Origin: Legionella sp. W10-070
GTDB taxonomy: Bacteria > Pseudomonadota > Gammaproteobacteria > Legionellales > Legionellaceae
Assembly: GCF_900640175.1 (NCBI RefSeq)
Contig: NZ_CAAAJC010000009.1
Span: 1-64,000, forward strand
Length of the DNA stretch: 64,000 nucleotides
Reading direction: 5' to 3'
Shown: positions 21,301 through 26,987 of the stretch, one piece after another
Layout of the letters: every line of letters starts with the position of its first letter
How positions within the stretch are numbered: the stretch's first letter is position 1
Program-made: the position numbers and the translations under genes
Notes under the pieces: model-generated
Databases searched by the model: none
The model's input: only the letters and a program-made list of their open reading frames with translations
What the model was told of the DNA's origin: nothing

Positions 21301-23994
21301 ATCGAGGCCATTTACGGCGAAGAACAAAAAGGACTCAATCAGCTGTACAAAACCTTGCAATCGGCTAGTAGTTTTAACGAGAAAAGCAAGCTGGATGCTC
21401 AACATCAAACATCGCGCAGAGCACAATTGTTTAATCAATTAACCGGGATTCTCGAGCATCCTGCAAGTTACAGTGTGTCATGTGCGGCTATGGCCAAAGT
21501 CATTGAACAATTGGTCAATGCGGAAGATGTCGCCAATGACAAGGGTTTTATCGATTGCCTGCGTGAATTTTTCAAACGCGGACATTTTAACGAAGAGTCA
21601 CCCTGTGATCTTGAACCTGAGGAAATAGCTAAAAGAAGCCGACTAATATCCTTGGTCATGAATATCGCTATCAAAGGTTTTGTCGAAGTCAAGTCACCGC
21701 AACTGGTAAAAAATCTGAGCCTTGTGATTCACAAACACTTCTGGGATCGTTTTGATGATGAGTTGGCAGAGAATATTGAAAAAATATTTGCTTCTGAAAA
21801 AGAGAGCACGGCTTTATTAACGAAACATACCAACAAATCCGAACTACTCTTCATTATCGATTTAATTGATAAAAACCGCAAAACAGCAAAAGCGGCCGAT
21901 CACATTGAGCAATTGAACGCTTATCTGAAAACCTATGTCAATGATCTTGATTTGTCACCTGCTATTATACGACCGGTGTTTGAATTAGCATTAAGCGGAG
22001 GGGCGTTTGATTGGCGCAATCATGCACTGCCCAAACCACGCTGTTTGCCGGAAGCATTTAGCGAGGAAGCACAAATTGATTTCTGGCATTTTCTTGTTCG
22101 CCATCAACCGGTGGTTGATGAAAGTTGTGAGAAATTAATCAACTTGTTGTCTCAGGCAAATTTGAATGAAGACAGTGTGAGAACAAAATTTTTACAGCAG
22201 GTTTTTGTTCCCTTGATGGCACTTCCGCCGCATCTGAGTCTGGACTATATATATAAGCATCTGGAAAACAAAATAAGCAGACAGAACTTTAACTCTGCGC
22301 ATGATGTTCTGAATCAATTGCAACAGAAAGGAGATGCATTTGCCCAATTTATGTCTTCCAGAGGGTTAGTGGAGTCTCATTACCCTGTTGCATCGTCTAT
22401 TAAGGAATATAAGCAATGGCATAGCCTTTTCAAGAGCATGACTCTGGAAAAGAATCAGCTGTTTTTGGGGGTAGCCAGGAAGCACCCTTCGCTTTCACCA
22501 AAAACAGTTGCCAATCTGTCTCAATTGGTTAGTAAGAACCAAATACAGGATGAAGGTCAGCTGAAAAATGTATTTAACCTGGCTGAAAAAATTCAATCTA
22601 TGTCGGGTGCCAAGAAAACATTTTTTACGGTTCACTTCGACCAGGCGCTTAAAAATTATGATAAACAACTGATTGATGATCTATCTGGTTTTGCTGATAG
22701 CATAAAAAACTCAGGTGAACTGCAGGATGATGATCTACCCTTGTTATATAGCTGTTGGCAAAGAGAGCATAATGCAGCACTCATTAATGACAGCTTAATG
22801 ATATTAAACCGCATCAAAACATTTAACATCGATAAGTTGCATACATTATATCTACATCAGCCGATAAGCAGTGATTTAAATGCCTCCTATCTTGGCTTTT
22901 TTAATGTATTCAAAAAACCGGAAAATACCGGTCTTGATGACGCAAACCGCAAGCTTCTGTGTGAAGCCTATTTTGAGGAAAAAACAATAAAAAACCCCTC
23001 TCAGTTAGAAGAGACCATTCAGGTAATTAAACAAGCCCACGAACTTAGTGAAGAAAAGAATTTCAATGATTTCTTTGGTGAATTCAATAGTTCAAAAAGA
23101 AAAGAGCGTGAGGCTTTAATGCAACATCTAGAGCATGATCTGATCAAAGTAGACGATGGGTTTAGCAGACGTTGTTATGAGGAATATAAAAATCTGGCTG
23201 TAAAAATCCCCCAACTTCCTGAGCGTTTAGACAAACTCAAACCTGAGATTCGCCTAGATCAAGTCAAAGATTGCTATCAGAAAGTAACTCATTTTGCCCA
23301 TGAGTTGTCTAAAGTGGCTAAACATCCTTACATAGACCAACCATCTCCATCAATAGTTGGTCAACAGGCGGTTAATGATATTAAAGCCTCTTACCAGCAT
23401 TACTTTCAGCAACAACAAGGCCGTTATGCCAACTTCTGGTGGAAAAATAATGAGCGCAAAACCCAGGCGAACAACTTGTTTAGTAATCTTGCTATTCAGG
23501 CTTTAACGGCTGCCAACAGGGAAAGTCTTTATGAAAATACCCTCACAACAATTTGGAATACTCAAAAATCTATATTGGAGAGCGATAGAAATACCAGACG
23601 TAACACAAAGGGTTACAGTCGCCTCTATGACATCAGCGTGCAAATGTTCTTAACCGTTGCCCGTGACTGTCTGGCCGATACTTCAGTTGAACCGCAGGAA
23701 AAAAGGCATGTGGCTGATCGTTTACATGAACAACTGACCTTCCATATCAAAATCCTGCAAGAGCGGCTGCCAGCCCGTCATCCATTAAAAGATAAAATAG
23801 CTTCTTGTCGACAAGGTTGTGATGAGGCAGGATATTACGGTTCAACAGAGTTTGCAAATCTGAGCCGCTTAATTTCAGCAGTAGATAAAAAATCGGTAGA
23901 CAAGCATTTGCGTTACCTGGTGGACAACCTTGTCTGCCTTGTTGACTTATCCGACAAATCGGCCATAGTGAGTTCGCACTCAAGCCGGATTTAA
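12400..23994 (+). CDS. Giant 3864-residue protein with SecA-like motor and J-domain-like segment, candidate effector
   Basis: No signal peptide and no clear membrane segments. Residues 1-2100 are largely helical with no family I recognise, interrupted by a Gln/Glu tract at 877-907. A SecA-type DEAD motor spans about 2110-2640: Walker A GQGKS (2141-2145), DSLSRRD (2169-2175; SecA has DYLARRD), Walker B LDECD (2248-2252), the TGTA motif (2461-2464), MGRGTD (2586-2591; SecA has AGRGTD) and GRQGRNG (2618-2624; SecA has GRAGRQG). Next comes AYHPDKH with the HPD triad at 2863-2865 and flanking helices like J-domain helices II and III. Residues 2950-3864 are again helical and unrecognised. AGGAG stands 9 nt before ATG 12400. 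True SecA is about 850-900 residues, so this is not the housekeeping translocase. A role as an ATP-driven remodeller in the host is inference. Confidence 0.9.
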   Translation: MYKIHADFVKKNLIVDIQADLLSVWLEMKEGEIEKESQRRIKQAYIDATEGFRCSKTDPDATELYPGIYVNKTKYRNWGISSYRIELAVKEEFKNTFVKVHWENPENGLKTLFARQIDHFSPETILADFIKRHPWLECELNINNGFQGSITYDFLYHLLADCLLSQMTQPKLSSWGAISEQQLVKRKLEWKDIDPDWLKRTIEGYPLSKVNDFYVHDPRQHHLSFLTSKKSPEQPSWLNYPLTRIDLFRYLAVSFYNDMRAVEQGGIHCTKIVPMGVHELQHLSHAQLTYFETLLLNIGSEDAPLWVLAHKHNNQWTVYHPEFIPTQDLVKDLEKYLPNVSTVQIDYQDNTALNDISKLDNNAQWHAVLLGRILPWCRSSQGESLTQYREKVPVSLMLHSILEKCLTTSFSQNEIKNLKRAFIQRKPFSNEELRKLYPYSHRNRRVLLQENHHSALESTLSADSSLAAFDKKIFSISNARDTLSINKDEVEASELINALNLVYHNPSISRLKLPKVSNSNALIRELFTHDFNLQTVQTDTRIYRLYPDSFQYPMECAARNRFLAEMRKDALENAKEDTHMRSLLWDLAGQSMVNFFQQNGKDIDLDFINKLGELNPSWGQNFCDHQDKNKFPALMWQFAQMAQMGTTGLDQMFEYLQHTYADKWNVLDKEPAPDLPAVFDLTSNIFIKPKDFLNHLNWKIQAFDQKEKGCSPLFKQLSLILPQPLDGNAQQALIDLIKTLNERKKALSQECSEIVLYNLDIRWEKENLNLLNHLQSMADKQNLQVLIRVPAWDREAYLDENHRSLKSHYTKLQNKILDNQRNTTHHALQQNTQNIYACADGVLKPEVIFDDKLAQKPQPWHGENVTYPLTSQTPGIQQQLQQQVEQEFEAEQEQQQEQEQEQEQEQEIINYNEDEDALINRFNIDERCKNQWDSIDENIKQKSGWEQQHLKQLFSIWVGSRQNAQQVIEKIEPAAVEKLMQHANKFRLGISKENLPPGFYLAYSRRNKGLILCFSDKKEKEDLRKRAAQTIKQRNPFTVELYEPRKPAEFRGDFRQFVALTQEHDRNMLQALWRFLATEDKDEVRYENAKRCLKEFSEDELENKDASIIMQNVTVFGSPNKAAVYDDCLNVLRQWAKRKHLQEKLQDLLFSPESDLVLTETNLKGLGQLFYQYDVEKPDNGTEHWLFICKQMYKAFGREHFAIWKKRLLDPSQNWSECLDKEEVDAIALSIATLKNQAEYQSVWWKMVDAHGAATGHMRYAKLWYAYQKLIRYIEDKNLHINLQALDEYLSNTKDFNANVFLDRLYYVLKNTTGQLNSDQLQQNILNHIDKIDWRHNGLYYASRYEAYPYWQEELRLTEFTPTLEQPQPSYVANWDNLGNPLQLKTEHALRFAAQRLQLSIDDFKQYRDMLSGEAVKADKDGLTLRLWNTCLALGKDKLSDFDAHQLKEIFTRLADVNPRWLAWLNEHVFLDGELLTNSFQMHFADIPVFLNVLDKLGMEKILNSNGLRLNQKIAFINACGRALQCFAGKNQEESLTRLLEIAKEKGLSNPLVNDYPWLIDELSDAEDLFAESQSKGSEPSSIIKEQLGVFKNQLHSIDFAKSNRLPTTKELQTAIRKIAGAEGFGSIEQRRRDVANVRRNLVSDFLSKGCLITYQDAPFRQLERGEHELAIQYLNAHLKSGFKAQNLKLCETLFKSYLTIRTDADPEKELEGLLKLLTSLDNKAHYNELGQVLGLLIAKAKANNQQRYYSVPQLASWLSSLLDKQSFEHHHYPVDLLSELLNHSPTLLNSNLNTLRAAVDNLELQRILGEISRSSLPNTYKPVLARLALQQRDLAFVHDIQELFLKLHDAGMEPKWLKAVSQLVLSIQHEEKSLRKAVIAELTSDLMITPSIGCQESQIKWIHLITKGEITPSEFIRFKAVNDKMALSRYILVQALKDWGSEHYILEALKRLLERKPTGELRKLAAYFATDPKPSLVMLSKLLRLPQCDTTEKLIHHYESVEQGLTPEGKSKRHYSVNTEDKDSLLRVLAGFKRKGKGFISDKEQKQLLNLLYYCNSYSQAKQLHTLPIEALTETMHQSLAELKHGSEGNKHQASVQILACMREILLRKTGKWANHTQMLDLIYAALHNDESLLHQVRTGQGKSIITIMRVAYLALNGKVVDVFSSKDSLSRRDHEEFAPVLDSIGIPHSYITSNSPAKDYKAIISDNGVGAINYQTIGNFSLFHSTHIWEGKTKIDLDPKNRVAFLDECDHILRHEHTQFNFSDNTDSDAIYNLDEWVYRVAYHFYLENKEHFNRNEQNVLTVSRIPDLQNLCTLLQEQVKYSPKQSRFFQKYIIPALSNDPEAIAKRDQQLKQLLTAAHIASGLQEGVEFCIRPDSKTVSGGLVISTKFAKVMIKNQISPGSTYSDLVQQFLHVRLNEEAVNHGETPDFFVEPASQIALSQNTPYLLKKHYDKMEGCTGTAGNEKNLQFYQSKYGIEHVVKLPSHEPIRSRFLPTIFCESEEEQIKALAKQIVAFKNRPVLTTCKEDIAVKRIADKVRQAIQEIDPGYDFGRFIKDTNDSGKTEADVVPIAGRAGAVTVSARMGRGTDIKPETEAGLATMRTYPAIPDIVKQERGRQGRNGAYGTCQDIINYGEVKKEYKYYKEYHKNRMQATLEDEKQHLEKKLQKHQQRGSDKWDWLANDSDTQEKYLITRSVERLKYELKEEQEHFLRNKEYLIACLSGNVMDVLHKSIGGGYLALNQENLREDWLECRKQIEAAWNIRLAGKTGDTEEIYQEFFKKADQHWQEICARHRSLNPLVLLDLTPKVEQLSKGEETVMQFLKDQHVIWNSKRERKLLTAPDHDELKKIERQIKKILLAYHPDKHLEALSDTENEIVRSANGLKDLISDCLHRIVSPTENLEKIKPSIVIQPELSPQEGALVISKPRPVKPTQEADMPDVLNFYQQWVSGTEKAYFSGAEVTEPFIEAIYGEEQKGLNQLYKTLQSASSFNEKSKLDAQHQTSRRAQLFNQLTGILEHPASYSVSCAAMAKVIEQLVNAEDVANDKGFIDCLREFFKRGHFNEESPCDLEPEEIAKRSRLISLVMNIAIKGFVEVKSPQLVKNLSLVIHKHFWDRFDDELAENIEKIFASEKESTALLTKHTNKSELLFIIDLIDKNRKTAKAADHIEQLNAYLKTYVNDLDLSPAIIRPVFELALSGGAFDWRNHALPKPRCLPEAFSEEAQIDFWHFLVRHQPVVDESCEKLINLLSQANLNEDSVRTKFLQQVFVPLMALPPHLSLDYIYKHLENKISRQNFNSAHDVLNQLQQKGDAFAQFMSSRGLVESHYPVASSIKEYKQWHSLFKSMTLEKNQLFLGVARKHPSLSPKTVANLSQLVSKNQIQDEGQLKNVFNLAEKIQSMSGAKKTFFTVHFDQALKNYDKQLIDDLSGFADSIKNSGELQDDDLPLLYSCWQREHNAALINDSLMILNRIKTFNIDKLHTLYLHQPISSDLNASYLGFFNVFKKPENTGLDDANRKLLCEAYFEEKTIKNPSQLEETIQVIKQAHELSEEKNFNDFFGEFNSSKRKEREALMQHLEHDLIKVDDGFSRRCYEEYKNLAVKIPQLPERLDKLKPEIRLDQVKDCYQKVTHFAHELSKVAKHPYIDQPSPSIVGQQAVNDIKASYQHYFQQQQGRYANFWWKNNERKTQANNLFSNLAIQALTAANRESLYENTLTTIWNTQKSILESDRNTRRNTKGYSRLYDISVQMFLTVARDCLADTSVEPQEKRHVADRLHEQLTFHIKILQERLPARHPLKDKIASCRQGCDEAGYYGSTEFANLSRLISAVDKKSVDKHLRYLVDNLVCLVDLSDKSAIVSSHSSRI
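15028..15120 (+). repeat. Gln/Glu-rich low-complexity coding tract
   Basis: Inside the giant gene, codons 877-907 are almost only CAA/CAG and GAA/GAG, ending in repeated CAGGAACAAGAG-like units. The encoded stretch (QEQEQEQEQE type) is a likely flexible or coiled-coil hinge and a possible site of length variation by slippage. Confidence 0.85.
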
Positions 23995-24028
23995 TGACCA
24001 TGATGATCATGGATGGCTTAATGTTGTC

Positions 24029-24058
24029 GAAGGAGCTCCTGAATTAAGGAGTTCCTTC
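24029..24058. terminator. Inverted repeat after the giant gene
   Basis: GAAGGAGCTCC-TGAATTAA-GGAGTTCCTTC forms an 11-bp stem (one G-T pair) 35 bp after the giant gene stop and 84 bp after the end of the convergent patatin gene. No T-run follows on either strand, so it is only a possible bidirectional terminator. Confidence 0.5.
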
Positions 24059-24141
24059 AATCATCAGATTCAAATGAGGCTATCCTGATTATCTATCCCA
24101 TGTTTCTATAGAATCAGGAGTAATCCACCCTAATCTTGCTC

Positions 24142-25182
24142 CTACAATAATGAATCCAAATCAAAGCTGGAACGTCGATTCAGATCCTTGCCGTATTTAA
24201 TTAGAAAATTATCTGCTGTACGCCTGCCTTCGTCACGCAACATACATAGAAATGACCATTCAGCATTCAGTTTTGAAGAATAACCCAACTCCACCATTTT
24301 ACTGCTGGCAATGCGATGGATACGCATTTTAGCCCAACGGGCACATTCACCTTTTAATGTATCAACAACCTGTCTAAGTACTGCTATCATCCGTAGCTCT
24401 TTAATTAATGTTGCATTAAAAGCCACCTCATTAATGCGATTGAGAATCTCAGGTGCACTTTTAGGAATACCGGTACGCTCAATAGGATTGATCTGCACTA
24501 ACACCGTGTCACTTGATTCACACTCCTGGATCAGTGGTGTAATGGTTGGATTCCCTGAAAAGCCACCATCCCAATACGCTTCACCATCAATTTCAATCGC
24601 TTGAAACAAAGTAGGCATACAGGCTGAAGCAAGCAATACCTCTGGTGTTATTTCGCCATTTCTGAATATTTTTCCTTTTCCAGTTCTCACATTGGTTACG
24701 GTAATAAACAGTTTTATCGGTGCCTCTGCAAGCTCCTCAAAATTAATACTTTCCAGTAAAATTGAACGTAAGGGATGAAAAGCGATGGGATTCAGATCAT
24801 AGGGTGAAAGAAGACGTGAAATAAAATTAAAAGCAATGAACCAAGGTGAATAATTTAGAGTCCATCTCCCAGACAGAATATCCAGGAAGCTACGTTGAAA
24901 AGGACTGAACAGAGCAGCCCGAGAAACACGCCGCCAAAACTCTTCCAGCGCAGCCCTTGCACCTTCAGCTCCATTATTAATATAACCACTAACAAGAACA
25001 GCAGCATTCATGGAGCCCGCTGAAGTGCCTGAAATTCCTTCGATGCGTAATCGAGGCTCTTCAAGCAAACGATCTAAAACGCCCCAGGTATAAGCGCCAT
25101 GAGCACCTCCACCCTGTAACGCCAAATCAATAAGCACCTGTTTCCTATGTGAGAGCGTATTTTTCTTTGATCTATTGGGCAT
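24142..25182 (-). CDS. Patatin-like phospholipase
   Basis: A 346-residue lipid acyl hydrolase using a Ser-Asp dyad. Visible are the oxyanion-hole motif GGGAHG (24-29), the nucleophile elbow GTSAG (52-56, Ser54) and the DGG motif with the catalytic Asp at about 205. The core covers about 16-215, followed by a roughly 130-residue C-terminal region with conserved-looking TLIKELRMIAVLRQVVD. There is no signal peptide. Legionella has several patatin-like proteins, some of them Dot/Icm effectors (VipD type). This one is short and resembles the general bacterial type, so it could act inside the bacterium. Alternatives in function are phospholipase A or lysophospholipase. It is single-gene, convergent with the giant gene and divergent from the MFS gene. 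Confidence 0.9.
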   Translation of the reverse strand: MPNRSKKNTLSHRKQVLIDLALQGGGAHGAYTWGVLDRLLEEPRLRIEGISGTSAGSMNAAVLVSGYINNGAEGARAALEEFWRRVSRAALFSPFQRSFLDILSGRWTLNYSPWFIAFNFISRLLSPYDLNPIAFHPLRSILLESINFEELAEAPIKLFITVTNVRTGKGKIFRNGEITPEVLLASACMPTLFQAIEIDGEAYWDGGFSGNPTITPLIQECESSDTVLVQINPIERTGIPKSAPEILNRINEVAFNATLIKELRMIAVLRQVVDTLKGECARWAKMRIHRIASSKMVELGYSSKLNAEWSFLCMLRDEGRRTADNFLIKYGKDLNRRSSFDLDSLL

Positions 25183-25272
25183 GAAGTCTAATATCCATTT
25201 ATGACTTTATAAGATATTAGCCTATTTTTTATGCCTTGTGGTTAATTTCTCTAATGAACTAACTCTAGGTTC

Positions 25273-25299
25273 TGTATATGACATATTTTGTCATACACA
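25273..25299. promoter_or_regulatory. AT-rich dyad upstream of the patatin gene
   Basis: TGTATATGACA and TGTCATACACA form an 11-bp near-perfect inverted repeat (one mismatch) with a 5-nt loop, 91 bp upstream of the patatin start. It has the look of an operator. A second small stem, TCGGCT-GAAA-AGCCGA, lies at 25432-25447. The rest of the 412-bp divergent region shows no gene. Confidence 0.4.
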
Positions 25300-25594
25300 G
25301 AGAATTTTTGTACAAAATGCTTCTCTGATCACAAAAAGTTCTGTATAGTTAATTTACTGTCAAATTTTGTTGCTAAACATCGATGTGTCCTGAACCCCTG
25401 AATGTATTAATTATTATTTCCTCTCATATTATCGGCTGAAAAGCCGAACTCTACTTCTTATCTATATTTTTACCATTTTTTTCAAACCACTTAAGGTGAC
25501 CTGAAAACTCTGCAAGCAGATGTTGGAAAGCTACCAATGATTCCATAACCGCTTTAGCAATTTTTTAGAGACTCCTTTATTAACGAGGTTGCTT

Positions 25595-26857
25595 ATGTTC
25601 AGGCTTAAAAACAGTCATCTTCCCTTTTTGATGTGGCTTTTGCCGTTGCTCTTCTTCACTTACCAATTCATCCTGCGTCTATGGCCTGGCTTGATGATGG
25701 AGCAATTTTCAATTGGAGCCAGTCAATTTGGTGTTCTCGCTGCACTTTATTACTATGGTTATTCCGGAATGCAAATTCCGATTGCGGTTATGCTTGAGCG
25801 TTTTAATGCACGCTATATTGTTTTTATTTTTGCAGTTCTCTGCGGCCTGGCAAGTCTTCTTTTTAGTTATACCAACAATTGGTACCTTGCTTGTCTAAGC
25901 CGCTTATTGATAGGAGTTGGGTCTGCCGCAGGCTTTCTTACTGTCTCGAAAGTAATTTCAGAATGGTTCCCTCAGAATCAATACTCAAAAATGATTGGTT
26001 TTTCATTTACTCTCGGTCTTCTTGGCGCAATTTATGGAGGGAAACCAATTAGCCTTCTTGTTACTCATTATGATTGGCAAACAGTAGCTCTCACATTATC
26101 TCTTATTGCGATCATGCTTGGCGCTGCGGCCTATTCTTTCTTACGCTCACCGAAATCCGAAACTCAAACTACAGAAAATGTTGAGCAATTTAAATTAACT
26201 TATTTCAAATCTCTATTAAGCATGCCGACTATATGGTTACTAGCCTTTGCCAATTTCTTGATGGTTGGTTCCCTTGAAGGATTTGCTGATGTTTGGGGTG
26301 TTCCTTATTTAATGACCGCTTTTAGCATCGAGAAAACCAATGCTGCTGAGCTCATTTCCTTCATTTTTGTTGGTATGTTATTTGGAGGACCCCTGCTTGC
26401 TTTTTTAAGCAAAAAATTTGGCAACTATTGGGTACTTGGCTTTTGTGGTTCAGGTATGGCGATGGTTTTCTTATTTTTATTATCGAGTCACCAATACAAT
26501 TGGTACTTGTTAGCTGCTTTATTCCTTACAATAGGCATCCTGTGCTGTTATCAGGTCATTGTATTTGCTGCGGGTGCTGATTTGGTGCATTCAAAGTTAC
26601 GTGGAGTCACCATTGCCTTCCTTAACTGCATTAATATGCTTGGAGGATCTTTCTTCCATACAAAAATAGGACATGCAATGGATGCCTCCTGGATGGGAAA
26701 CTTTAACTCTGAGGGGGTAAGACTATATACTCTGGAATCGTTTAAGGCTTCTTTAGGAATAATACCCCATTGTGCCCTGCTGGGTAGTTTGATGATGGGT
26801 TTAATCGGCTTGAGCTTATATTATCGACGCGACATATATCACCTGCAGAAATTATGA
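25595..26857 (+). CDS. Major facilitator superfamily transporter
   Basis: About 420 residues with roughly twelve hydrophobic segments. The first half contains an MFS-type motif A region in the loop after helix 2 (PIAVMLERFNARYI) and a motif-C-like glycine-rich helix (GFSFTLGLLGAIYGG). I start at ATG 25595 because GAGG lies 7 nt upstream; a TTG at 25589 would add two residues. Substrate cannot be read from the sequence. Legionella MFS families of similar size include the Pht amino-acid and nucleoside importers and siderophore transporters, and either is possible. Single-gene unit, divergent from the patatin gene. Confidence 0.88.
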   Translation: MFRLKNSHLPFLMWLLPLLFFTYQFILRLWPGLMMEQFSIGASQFGVLAALYYYGYSGMQIPIAVMLERFNARYIVFIFAVLCGLASLLFSYTNNWYLACLSRLLIGVGSAAGFLTVSKVISEWFPQNQYSKMIGFSFTLGLLGAIYGGKPISLLVTHYDWQTVALTLSLIAIMLGAAAYSFLRSPKSETQTTENVEQFKLTYFKSLLSMPTIWLLAFANFLMVGSLEGFADVWGVPYLMTAFSIEKTNAAELISFIFVGMLFGGPLLAFLSKKFGNYWVLGFCGSGMAMVFLFLLSSHQYNWYLLAALFLTIGILCCYQVIVFAAGADLVHSKLRGVTIAFLNCINMLGGSFFHTKIGHAMDASWMGNFNSEGVRLYTLESFKASLGIIPHCALLGSLMMGLIGLSLYYRRDIYHLQKL

Positions 26858-26987
26858 GGTGTTAACAGAGACTGGAATACGAGCATCCCTCGTATTCTAT
26901 TCTTTCCTGGTTTAGGAAAATTACCGTTAGCTAATTTTTTGACTATATTAATTTTATACTTTTACGCTTTTACGCTTTGGAGCTTGT

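Noticed and set aside
12400..23994. Giant protein as the housekeeping SecA preprotein translocase
   Set aside because: It is over four times too long, the motor starts after residue 2100, and several motif residues differ from true SecA (MGRGTD, GRQGRNG).
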